DNA of 64,000 nt. Source: Litoditis marina (Eukaryota > Nematoda > Chromadorea > Rhabditida > Rhabditidae). The translations under genes were made by a program, and so were the position numbers. Location: NCBI GenBank assembly GCA_964036275.1, contig CAXIWQ010000274.1, forward strand, positions 62,001-126,000, read 5' to 3'. This document shows positions 1 to 10,029 of this stretch, piece by piece. Below the pieces are notes generated by a model. That model saw only the letters and a program-made list of their open reading frames with translations, was not told the DNA's origin and did not search any database. Each line of letters opens with the position of its first letter. Positions within the stretch are counted from its first letter, which is position 1.

Positions 1-2600
1 CGAATTAACGCGGTTATTGACTCTTTGCCTTGCACCTACAAAAAAAAATCATACGGCTATCAAGTCTGTTGCTCCCAACTACAAAAACCTAATACGACTT
101 TATATTCTGTGGCGCACAACCACAAAAGACAAATTAACGCGGTTATCGACTCTTCGGCTTGCAGTTACAGAAAAAAAAACTCATACGGCAATCAAGTCTG
201 TTGCTCCCAACTACAAAAACCTAATACGACTTTATATTCTGTGGCGCACAGCCACCAAAGACAGATTAACGCGGTTATTGACTCTTTGCCTTGCAGCTAC
301 AGAAAAAAGTTTATACGGCTATCAAGTATGTTGCTCTCAGCTAGAAAAACCCAATACAACTATCTATTCTGTGGCGCACAGCCATAAAATACGAAATAAC
401 GCGGTTATTGACTCTTTGGCTTGCAGTTACAGAGAAAAGTTTATACGGCTATCAAGTCTGTTGCTCCCAGCTACAAAAACCTAATACGACTCCATATTCT
501 TTGGCGCACAGCCACAAAAGACAAATTAACGCGGTTATTGACTCTTTGCCGTAAAGCTACAGAAAAAAGTTTATACGGCTATCAAGTATGTTGCTCCCAG
601 CTACAAAGACCTAACACGACTATATATTTTGTGGCGCACAGCCACAAAAGACGACTTAACGCGGTAATTGACTCTTTGCCTTGCAGCTACAGAAAAAAGT
701 TCATACTGCTATCAAGTCTGTTGCTCCCAGATACAAAAACCTAAGACGACTATATATTCTGTGGCGCACAGCCACAAAAGACGAATTAACGCGTTATTGA
801 CTCTTTGCCTTGCAGCTACAGAGAACAGTTCATACGGCTATCAAATCTGTTGCTCCCAGCTACAAAAACCTGATACGACTTTATATTCTGTGGCGCACAG
901 CCACCAAAGACAGATTAACGCGGTTATTGACTCTTTGCCTTGCAGCTACAGAAAAAAGTTTATACGGCTATCAAGTATGTTGCTCTCAGCTAGAAAAACC
1001 CAATACAACTATCTATTCTGTGGCGCACAGCCATAAAATACGAAATAACGCGGTTATTGACTCTTTGGCTTGCAGTTACAGAGAAAAGTTTATACGGCTA
1101 TCAAGTCTGTTGCTCCCAGCTACAAAAACCTAATACGACTCCATATTCTTTGGCGCACAGCCACAAAAGACAAATTAACGCGGTTATTGACTCTTTGCCG
1201 TAAAGCTACAGAAAAAAGTTTATACGGCTATCAAGTATGTTGCTCCCAGCTACAAAGACCTAACACGACTATATATTTTGTGGCGCACAGCCACAAAAGA
1301 CGACTTAACGCGGTAATTGACTCTTTGCCTTGCAGCTACAGAAAAAAGTTCATACTGCTATCAAGTCTGTTGCTCCCAGATACAAAAACCTAAGACGACT
1401 ATAAATTCTGTGGCGCACAGCCACAAAAGACGAATTAACGCGTTATTGACTCTTTGCCTTGCAGCTACAGAGAACAGTTCATACGGCTATCAAATCTGTT
1501 GCTCCCAGCTACAAAAACCTGATACGACAATCTATTTTGTGGCGCACATCCACCAAATACGAATTAACGCGGTTATTGACTCTTTGCCTTGCACCTACAA
1601 AAAAAAATCATACGGCTATCAAGTCTGTTGCTCCCAACTACAAAAACCTAATACGACTTTATATTCTGTGGCGCACAACCACAAAAGACAAATTAACGCG
1701 GTTATCGACTCTTCGGCTTGCAGTTACAGAAAAAAAAACTCATACGGCAATCAAGTCTGTTGCTCCCAACTACAAAAACCTAATACGACTTTATATTCTG
1801 TGGCGCACAGCCACCAAAGACAGATTAACGCGGTTATTGACTCTTTGCCTTGCAGCTACAGAAAAAAGTTTATACGGCTATCAAGTATGTTGCTCTCAGC
1901 TAGAAAAACCCAATACAACTATCTATTCTGTGGCGCACAGCCATAAAATACGAAATAACGCGGTTATTGACTCTTTGGCTTGCAGTTACAGAGAAAAGTT
2001 TATACGGCTATCAAGTCTGTTGCTCCCAGCTACAAAAACCTAATACGACTCCATATTCTTTGGCGCACAGCCACAAAAGACAAATTAACGCGGTTATTGA
2101 CTCTTTGCCGTAAAGCTACAGAAAAAAGTTTATACGGCTATCAAGTATGTTGCTCCCAGCTACAAAGACCTAACACGACTATATATTTTGTGGCGCACAG
2201 CCACAAAAGACGACTTAACGCGGTAATTGACTCTTTGCCTTGCAGCTACAGAAAAAAGTTCATACTGCTATCAAGTCTGTTGCTCCCAGATACAAAAACC
2301 TAAGACGACTATATATTCTGTGGCGCACAGCCACAAAAGACGAATTAACGCGTTATTGACTCTTTGCCTTGCAGCTACAGAGAACAGTTCATACGGCTAT
2401 CAAATCTGTTGCTCCCAGCTACAAAAACCTGATACGACAATCTATTTTGTGGCGCACATCCACCAAATACGAATTAACGCGGTTATTGACTCTTTGCCTT
2501 GCACCTACAAAAAAAAATCATACGGCTATCAAGTCTGTTGCTCCCAACTACAAAAACCTAATACGACTTTATATTCTGTGGCGCACAACCACAAAAGACA
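1..2600 (+). repeat. Seven-monomer higher-order repeat, about 910 bp
   Basis: Seven monomer types can be followed in order from base 2: a CACCTACAAAAAAAAATC type, a CGGCAATC type, a GCTAGAAAAACCC type, a CAGTTACAGAGAAAAG type, a CCGTAAAGCTAC type, a CATACTGCTATC type and an AGAACAGTTC type ending in CACATCCACC. The full set at 1561-2470 is followed 910 bp later by a new first type at 2471. The set starting at 2 is followed by one that lacks its first two monomers: near 871-880 the seventh type switches directly into the end of the second. This gives a 649-bp offset between equivalent positions instead of 910. Copies are otherwise almost identical. Confidence 0.85.
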
Positions 2601-3059
2601 AATTAACGCGGTTATTGACTCTTTTCCTTGCAGCTACAGAAAAAAGTTTATACGGCTATCAAGGCTGTTGCTCCCAGCTACAAAAACCTAATACGATTAT
2701 CTATTCTGTGGCGCACAGCCACGAAATACGAATCAACGCGGTTATCGACTCTTCGGCTTGCAGTTACAGAAAAAAACTCATACGGCAATCAAGTCTGTTG
2801 CTCCCAACTACAAAAACCTAATACGACTTTATATTCTGTGGCGCACAGCCACAAAAGACAGATTAACGCGGTTATTGACTCTTTGCCTTGCAGCTACAGA
2901 AAAAAGTTTATACGGCTATCAAGTATGTTGCTCCCAGCTAGAAAAACCCAATACAACTATCTTTTCTGTGGCACACAGCCACAAAATACGAACTAACGCG
3001 GTTATTGACTATTTGCCTTGCAGCTACAAAAAAAAGTTTATACGGCTATCAAGTCTGTT

Positions 3060-5050
3060 GCTCCCAGCTACAAAAACCTAATACGACTTACTATTTTGTG
3101 GCGCACAGCCACAAAAGTCAAATTAACGCGGTTATTGACTCTTTACCGTGCAGCTACAGAAAACAGTTTATACGGCTATCGAGTATGTTGCTCCCAGCTA
3201 CAAAAACCTGATACGACAATCTATTCTGTGGCGCACAGCCACAAAATACGAATTAACGCGGTTGTCGACTCTTTGCCTTGCAACTACAGAGAACAGTTCA
3301 TACGGCTATCAAGTCTGTTGCTCCCAGATACAAAAACCTAATACGACAATCTATTCTGTGGCGCACAGCCATAACATACGAAATAACGCGGTTATTGACT
3401 CTTTGGCTTGCAGTTACAGAGAAAAGTTTATACGGCTATCAAGTCTGTTGCTCCCAGCTACAAAAACCTAATACGACTCCATATTCTGTGGCGCACAGCC
3501 ACAAAAGACAAATTAACGCGGTTATTGACTCTTTGCCGTAAAGCTACAAAATAAAAGTTTATACGGCTATCAAGTATGTTGCTCCCAGCTACAAAGACCT
3601 AACACGACTATATATTTAGTGGCGCACAGCCACAAAAGACGACTTAACGCGGTTATTGACTCTTTGCCTTGCAGCTACAGAAAAAAGTTTCATACGGCTA
3701 TCAAGTCTGTTGCTCCCAGATACAAAAACCTAAGACGACTATGTATTCTGTGGCGCACAGCCACAAAAGACGAATTAACGCGTTATTGACTCTCTTGCCT
3801 TGCAGCTACAGAGAACAGTTCATACGGCTATCAAGTCTGTTGCTCCCAACTACAAAAACCTAATACGACTTTATATTCTGTGGCGCACAACCACAAAAGA
3901 CAAATAACGCGGTTATTGACTCTTTGCCTTGCAGCTACAGAAAAAAGTTTATACGGCTATCAAGTCTGTTGCTCCCAGCTACAAAAACCTAAGACGACTA
4001 TATATTCTGTGGCGCACAACCACAAAAGACAAATTAACGCGGTTATTGACTCTTTGCCGTGCAGCTACAGGAAAAAGGTTATACTGGCTATCAAGTATGT
4101 TGCTCCCAGCTACAAAAACCTAATACGACTTACTATTTTGTGGCGCACAGCCACAAAAGACAAATTAACGCGGTTATTGACTCTTTACCGTGCAGCTACA
4201 GAAAACAGTTTATACGGCTATCGAGTATGTTGCTCCCAGCTACAGAAACCTGATACGACAATCTATTCTGTGGCGCACAGCCACAAAATACGAATTAACG
4301 CGGTTGTCGACTCTTTGCCTTGCAACTACAGAGAACAGTTCATACGGCTATCAAGTCTGTTGCTCCCAGATACAAAAACCTAATACGACAATCTATTCTG
4401 TGGCGCACAGCCATAACATACGAAATAACGCGGTTATTGACTCTTTTGGCTTGCAGTTACATAGAAAAGTTTATACGGCTATCAAGTCTGTTGCTCCAGC
4501 TACAAAAACCTAATACGACTCCATATTCTGTGGCGCACAGCCACAAAAGACAAATTAACGCGGTTATTGACTCTTTGCCGTAAAGCTACAAAATAAAAGT
4601 TTATACGGCTATCAAGTATGTTGCTCCCAGCTACAAAGACCTAACACGACTATATATTTAGTGGCGCACAGCCACAAAAGACGACTTAACGCGGTTATTG
4701 ACTCTTTGCCTTGCAGCTACAGAAAAAAGTTCATACGGCTATCAAGTCTGTTGCTCCCAGATACAAAAACCTAAGACGACTATGTATTCTGTGGCGCACA
4801 GCACAAAAGACGAATTAACGCGTTATTGACTCTTTGCCTTGCAGCTACAGAGAACAGTTCATACGGCTATCAAGTCTGTTGCTCCAACTACAAAACCTAA
4901 TACGACTTTATATTCTGTGGCGCACAAACCACAAAAGACAAATTAACGCGGTTATTGACTCTTTGCCTTGCAGCTACAGAAAAAGTTTATACGGCTATCA
5001 AGTCTGTTGCTTCCAGCTACAAAAACCTAAGACGACTATATATTCTGTGG
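3060..5050 (+). repeat. Eight-monomer duplication, offset about 1042 bp
   Basis: Rare variants recur at a constant offset. GACTTACTATTTTG is at about 3086 and 4128. CGAGTATG, GCGGTTGTCGACTC, CATAACATACG, TACAAAATAAAAG and TATATATTTAGTGG follow in the same order in both copies. The second copy carries extra one-base changes absent from the first, such as CTCTTTTGGC at about 4442, TACATAGAAAAG at about 4460 and GCTCCAGC at about 4495. This is a direct duplication of eight monomers. The later copy then either decayed or was read with more errors. Confidence 0.75.
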
Positions 5051-5947
5051 CGCACAGCCACAAAAAAACGAATTAACGCGTTATTGACTCTTTGCCTTGC
5101 AGCTACAGAGAACAGTTCATACGGCTATCAAATCTGTTGCTCCAGCTACAAAAACCTAATACAACAATCTATTTTGTGGCGCACATCCACCAAATACGAA
5201 TTAACGCGGTATTGACTTTTTGCCTTGCACCTACAAAAAAATCATAACGGCTATCAAGTCTGTTGCTCCCAACTACAAAAACCTAATACGACTTTATATT
5301 CTGTGGCGCACAACCACAAAAGACAAATTAACGCGGTTATTGACTCTTTGCCTTGCAGCTACAGAAAAAAGTTATACGGCTATAAGTCTGTTGCTCCCAG
5401 CCTACAAAAACCTAATACGATTATCTATTCTGTGGCGCACAGCCACGAAATACGAATTAACGCGGTTATCGACTCTTCGGCTTGCAGTTACAGAAAAAAA
5501 ACTCTCATACGGCAATCAAGTCTGTTGCTCCCAACTACAAAAACCTAATACGACTTTATATTCTGTGGCGCACAGCCACAAAAGACAGATTAACGCGGTA
5601 TTGACTCTTTGCCTTGCAGCTACAGAAAAAAGTTTATACGGCTATCAAGTATGTTGCTCCAGCTAGAAAAACCCAATACAACTATCTTTTCTGTGGCACA
5701 CAGCCACAAAAGACAAATTAACGCGGTTATTAACTCTTTGCCTTGCAGCTACAGAGAAAAGTTTATACGGCTATCAAGTCTGTTGCTCCCAGCTACAAAA
5801 ACCTAATACGACTTGCTATTCTGTGGCGCACAGCCACAAAAGACAAATAACGCGGTTATTGACTCTTTACCGTGCAGCTACAGGAAAAAAGTTTATACGG
5901 CTATCGAGTATGTTGCTCCCAGCTACAAAAACCTAATACGACAATCT

Positions 5948-6147
5948 ATTCATGAAAAAGTGGGGGCCCAACGACTGTGAGATTTGTCTTCTGCTGTGCG
6001 CCCCTTAGACAGCTACTCTCAAATGGAGCAGCTACTGCTACAAAAACCGAAAAATAATAATATACTCAAGTATAACTGTTCATCACAAACATACAAAAGT
6101 CGTAAAATATTTTTTCAAACCTGTAAACTAGAATCTACAAATCACAG
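5948..6147 (+). repeat. Left arm of the fold-back element
   Basis: The arm runs from ATTCATGAAAAAG to CTACAAATCACAG. It contains GCTGTGCGCC at about 6004-6013 and GCTACAAAAACC at about 6038-6049. Both match pieces of the satellite monomer, the first in reverse complement and the second in the same orientation. Confidence 0.85.
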
Positions 6148-6276
6148 CTGCGAATGAGAGAACAACTGTTAAATAATATGACAAGCGTAGCACCTAGAGT
6201 TGAAGTAACGACAAAAAACTGCAAACCTTTGTCCGCAACACCAGAAAATTTACAATTGACTACGTTGAGTTAACAT
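6148..6276. other. Loop between the fold-back arms
   Basis: A single-copy stretch of 129 bp without self-complementarity or similarity to the satellite that I can see. It carries no open frame of useful length and no recognisable motif. Confidence 0.7.
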
Positions 6277-6476
6277 CTGTGATTTGTAGATTCTAGTTTA
6301 CAGGTTTGAAAAAATATTTTACGACTTTTGTATGTTTGTGATGAACAGTTTATACTTGAGTATATTATTATTTTTCGGTTTTGTAGCAGTAGCTGCTCCA
6401 TTTGAGAGTAGCTGTCTAAGGGGCGCACAGCAGAAGACAAATCTCACAGTCGTTGGGCCCCCACTTTTTCATGAAT
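6277..6476 (-). repeat. Right arm of the fold-back element
   Basis: Reverse complement of the left arm, from CTGTGATTTGTAG to CTTTTTCATGAAT. It carries GGCGCACAGC followed by AGACAAATCTC at about 6422-6443. The satellite has GGCGCACAGC, then AGACAAATT at nearly the same spacing, just after its dyad. Confidence 0.85.
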
Positions 6477-6570
6477 TTTTCTCTTTTTGTATACATGCCG
6501 TAGGTATGTAGTTTGATCTGTACGGTGCAGATAAAACTGTTTTCTCAATGAACCACTTGTCAAGAATTAC
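6477..6570. other. Unique spacer between fold-back element and minisatellite
   Basis: AT-rich single-copy sequence of about 94 bp. I see no gene, repeat or motif in it beyond T-rich runs at its left end. Confidence 0.5.
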
Positions 6571-7160
6571 CATCATTCGAAAAAATATGACGTCAACATT
6601 GCAGTTCTAAAAACCTACTTCGTCTGCCCTTTCGAATCCCAGAATACGTCATATTTAGACAAAGTTTCATCGTTAATATACCATTTTTAAGATATTTTCA
6701 GCATTTGAAAATATATGTGACGCCAATTTTTTTAAAAGTTGACGTCATCTGGCCTTCTGAATTCCAGAATACGTCATATTTAGACAAAGTTTCATCGTTA
6801 ATATACCATTTTTAAGATATTTTTAGCATTGAAAATATATTTCACGTCAATTTTTTAAAAGTTGACGTCATCTGGCCTTCTGAATTTCAGAATACGTCAT
6901 ATTTAGACAAAGTTTCATCGTTAATATACCATTTTTAAGATATTTTCACCATTTGAAAATATATCTGACGTCAACTTTGCACTTTTCAAAAATGACGTCA
7001 TCTGGTCTCCAGAATCCCAGAATACGTCACTCTTAGATTGAGTTTCACCGTTAGTTGACCCTTTCTAAGATATTACCATCATTTGAAAATATATGTGACG
7101 TCAACTTTGCACTTTTCAAAAATGACGTCATCTGGTCTCCAGAATCCTGAAGGACGTCAG
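6571..7160 (+). repeat. Five-copy minisatellite with TGACGTCA palindromes
   Basis: Units begin near 6571, 6700, 6825, 6949 and 7080, giving lengths of about 124-131 bp; the last is partial. Each holds CATTTGAAAATATATG, a TGACGTCAA block, a second TGACGTCATCTGG block, CCAGAATACGTCA, TTTAGACAAAGTTTCATCG and ACCATTTTTAAGATATT. The perfect palindrome TGACGTCA occurs at 6588-6595, 6740-6747, 6863-6870, 6966-6973, 6993-7000, 7096-7103 and 7123-7130. The first unit is the most divergent; the middle units are close copies. TGACGTCA equals the cAMP-response element core, but here it is simply part of a tandem repeat and regulatory meaning is unproven. Confidence 0.85.
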
Positions 7161-7327
7161 AAATACAATACTTCAGATTCAAACAAATTGCACGTTGGCA
7201 TCATATTTCAATTTTCAAGCAAATCGGTAATTGTTTCTCTACGTTACAGTACAGTTTGAGTTATCGACCGGACAGAGAGAGTGAGAGAGCGTGCTGAATG
7301 GAGAGACGCAGACACTTTTCGAAAAAT
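7161..7327. other. Unique AT-rich spacer in the island
   Basis: About 170 bp of single-copy sequence with a short purine-rich GAGAGAGTGAGAGAG stretch near 7275. No gene, RNA or repeat is recognisable. Confidence 0.5.
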
Positions 7328-7626
7328 GTCTATAACTTTGATTAAAACAATTTTTTTGCAAATTTTTTTTGGTCCGCCAGGGTTTGAGTAGGTATCACAT
7401 GTCTTCCACAACTTTCAACAAATCGATTCAGTAGAAACCCTTAACTGGGAATTTTCCCTTATCACGATTACACACTCCTAAAACGTCTATAACTTTGACA
7501 AAAACAATTTTTTCCTAATTTTTTTTTTTGGTCCGCCAGGGTTTGAGTAGGTATCACATGTCTTCCACAATTTTCAACGAAATCGATTCAGTAGAAACCC
7601 TTAAACTGGGATTTTCCCTTGTCACA
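7328..7626 (+). repeat. Two-copy direct repeat, period about 157 bp
   Basis: GTCTATAACTTTGA starts at 7328 and again at 7485. It is followed in both copies by AAAACAATTTTTT, a T-rich run, GGTCCGCCAGGGTTTGAGTA, GGTATCACATGTCTTCCACA, TTTTCAAC or CTTTCAAC, ATCGATTCAGTAGAAACCC and a TTTTCCCTT ending. Copies differ by small indels, mainly in the T and A runs. A 77-codon open frame at 7528-7761 crosses the second copy, the CCCA repeat and unique sequence. It has no recognisable domain and is not treated as a gene. Confidence 0.85.
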
Positions 7627-7660
7627 ACCCACCCACCCACCCACCCACCCCACCACACAC
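7627..7660 (+). repeat. ACCC/CCCA microsatellite
   Basis: Five ACCC units in a row are followed by degenerate CACC and CACACAC sequence, directly downstream of the second 157-bp repeat copy. It is a simple-sequence repeat, strongly strand-asymmetric in C. Confidence 0.9.
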
Positions 7661-7866
7661 GACGGAAGTTGGCGCTCTTGATGAAGCGAAAACTTCATAA
7701 CTTGGCTCAAACTCAACCGATTTCGATAAAATTTGGGGCACACTTTGCGATTATGCTGTAGAAACTTCCCCAGTTTGTAAAAGTTTTGTTTTGCAAATTT
7801 CAGCCTTTTTATGGAAAACTAAAAAAACGGAGGCGCGCATTAGCCGGACCAAAGACAAATCTCGCA
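7661..7866. other. Unique right part of the island
   Basis: About 200 bp of single-copy sequence. Near its end it contains AGACAAATCTCGCACAG at 7852-7868. This matches AGACAAATCTCACAG in the fold-back right arm (about 6433-6447) except for two inserted bases, which hints that island end and fold-back arm share ancestry. No gene is visible. Confidence 0.5.
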
Positions 7867-7881
7867 CAGCGCTTCGCGCTG
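7867..7881. other. GC-rich hairpin at the right island edge
   Basis: CAGCGC-TTC-GCGCTG is a perfect 6-bp inverted repeat with a 3-base loop, followed by CGCGCGG and then the satellite at ATTCTGTGG. It is the most GC-rich point of the island and sits only 7 bp from the junction, where some transposon families carry a terminal hairpin. Confidence 0.7.
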
Positions 7882-10029
7882 CGCGCGGATTCTGTGGCGC
7901 ACAGCCACAAAGTACGAATTAAACGCGGTTATCGACTCCTTGCCTTGCAACTACAGAGAACAGTTCATACGGCTATCAAGTCTGTTGCTCCAGATACAAA
8001 AACCTAATACGACTATCTATTATGTGGCGCACAGCCACAAATTACGAATTAACGCGGTATCGACTCTTTGGCTTGCAGTTACAGAGAAAAGTTCATACGG
8101 CCTATCAAATCTGTTGCTCCCAGCTACAAAAACCTAATACGACAATCTTATTCTGTGGCGCACAGCCACAAAATACGAATTAACGCGGTTATCGACTCTT
8201 TGCCTTGCAGCTACAGAGAACAGTTCACACGGCTATCAAATCTGTTGCTCCAGCTACAAAAACCTAATACGACAATCTATTCTGTGGCGCACAGCCACAA
8301 AAGACAGATTAACGCGGTTATTGACTCTTTGCCTTGCAGCTACAGAAAAAAAGTTTTATACGGCTATCAAGTATGTTGCTCCCAGCTAGAAAAACCCAAT
8401 ACAACTATCTTTTCTGTGGCAACTCAGCCACAAAAGACAAATTATCGCGGTTATTACTCTTCGGCTTGCAGTTACAGAGAACAGTTCATACGGCTATCAA
8501 ATCTGTTGCTCCCAGCTACAAAAACCTAATACAACAATCTATTTTGTGGCGCACATCCACCAAATACGAATTAACGCGGGTTATTGACTTTTTGCCTTGC
8601 ACCTACAAAAAAAATCATACGGCTATCAAGTCTGTTGCTCCCAACTACAAAAACCTAATACGACTTTATATTCTGTGGCGCACAGCCACAAAATACAAAT
8701 TAACGGCGGTTATTGACTCTTTGCCTGCAGTTACAGAGAAACATTTCATACGGCTATCAAATCTGTTGCTCCCAGCTACAAAAACTAATACGACTTAATA
8801 TTCTGTGGCGCACAGCACAAAAGACAAATTAACGCGGTTATTATCTCTTTGCCTTGCAGCTACAGAAAAAAAGTTTATACGGCTATCAAGTCTGTTGCTC
8901 CCAGCTACAAAAACCTAATACGACTTTATATTCTGTGGCGCACAGCCACAAAAGACAAATTAACGCGGTTATTGACTATTTGCGTGCAGCTACAGAAAAA
9001 AGTTTATTATGGCTATCAAGTATGTTGCTCCCAAGCTAGAAAAACCCAATACAACTATCTATTCTGTGGCACACAGCCACAAAATACGATATAACGCGGT
9101 TATCGACTCTTTGCCTTGCAGCTACAGAAAAAAGTTTATACGGCTATCAAGTCTGTTGCTCATGGCTACAAAAACTAATACGACTTTATATCCTATGGCG
9201 CACAGCCACAAAAGACAAATTAACGCGGTTATTACCTCTTTGCCTTGCAGCTACAGAAAAAAGTTCCATACGCTATCCAAGTCTGTTGCTCCCAGCTACA
9301 AAACCTGATACGACAATCTATTCTGTGGCGCACAGCCACAAAAGACGAATTAACGCGGTTATTACCACTTCTTTGCTTGCAGCTACAGAAAAAAGTTCAT
9401 ACGGCTATCAAGTCAGTTGCTCCCAGCTACAAAAACCTAATACGACTTTTATATTCTGTGGCGCACAGCCACAAAAGACAAATTAACGCGGTTATTGACT
9501 CTTTGCCGTGCAGCTACAGGAAAAAGGTTATACGGCTATCAAATATGTTGCTCCCAGCTACAAAAAACCCCAATACGACTATCTATTCTGTGGTGCACAG
9601 CCACAAAATACGAATTAACGCGGTTATCGACTCTTTGCCTTGCAGCTACAGAGAACAGTTTATAACGGCTATCAAATCTGTTGCTCCACAGCTACAAAAA
9701 CCTAATACGACAATCTATTCTGTGGCGCACAGCCACAAAATACGAATTATCGCGGTTATTCGACTTGTTGGCTTGCAGCTACAGAGAAAAGTTCATACGG
9801 CTATCAAGTCTGTTGCTCCCAGCTACAAAAACCTGATACGACAATCTATTCTGTGGCGCACAGCCACAAAAGACAAATTAACGCGGTTATTACCTACTTT
9901 GCCTTGCAGCTACAGAAAAAAATTCATACGGCTATCAAGTCTGTTGCTCCCAGCTACGAAAACCTAATACGACTCTATATTCTGTGCGCACAGCCACAAA
10001 AGACAAATTAACGTGGTTATTGACTCTTT

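Larger units (their letters stand above)
1..5951 (+). repeat. 130-bp satellite array, left block
   Basis: Head-to-tail copies of a monomer of about 130 bp fill this block. Each copy contains, in order, the dyad TGTGGCGCACAGCCACA, a variable AGACAAATTAACGCGG segment, TTATTGACTCTTTGCC, a CAGCTACAG segment with an A-rich run, CATACGGCTATCAAGTCTG, and TTGCTCCCAGCTACAAAAAC followed by CTAATACGAC. Copies differ at a limited set of positions and combine variants freely, as expected from unequal exchange and gene conversion. This block is more divergent than the sequence after 11 kb, and from about 3.5 kb it carries many one-base indels. It begins mid-monomer at base 1, so the array continues upstream. 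It ends where the non-satellite island starts, after CTATTC. Confidence 0.97.
5948..6476. mobile_element. Fold-back (inverted-repeat) element, MITE-like
   Basis: Two 200-bp arms in opposite orientation enclose a 129-bp loop. The outermost bases read ATTCATGAAAAAGTGGGGGC inward from both sides. The arms differ only by two one-base A-run indels that I could find: CTACAAAAACCG on the left against CTACAAAACCG on the right, and GTATAACTG against GTATAAACTG. Such near identity implies recent origin or conversion between arms. There is no coding capacity. Long-armed elements of this kind are typical of fold-back or MITE families moved by a transposase supplied elsewhere. No clear target duplication immediately flanks this unit; ATTC flanks only the whole island, so it may be one part of a larger element. 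Confidence 0.7.
5948..7892. mobile_element. Non-satellite island inserted in the array
   Basis: About 1.9 kb without the 130-bp monomer. The satellite stops after ...AATCTATTC and resumes as ATTCTGTGGCGCAC, exactly the next bases of the same monomer. ATTC is present at both junctions (5948-5951 and 7889-7892). The simplest reading is a single insertion of about 1.94 kb with a 4-bp target duplication. The two outer ends are not terminal inverted repeats of each other, no transposase or reverse transcriptase is visible, and the interior is a patchwork of repeats. It could be a non-autonomous element, or a fold-back element plus captured flanking DNA. The class is unknown. Confidence 0.6.

Noticed and set aside
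5948..6476. Fold-back element as a complete transposon with its own target duplication
   Set aside because: The bases immediately outside the arms (TCT on the left, TTT on the right) do not form a convincing duplication; only the whole island is flanked by ATTC.
7528..7761. 77-codon open frame in the island
   Set aside because: It crosses a direct-repeat copy and a CCCA microsatellite, giving a Thr-His-Pro run, and has no recognisable domain.
5952..7888. Helitron
   Set aside because: A terminal hairpin exists at the right edge, but there is no CTRR end after it, no TC start on the other side, insertion between A and T is not seen, and no Rep/helicase remnant is present.
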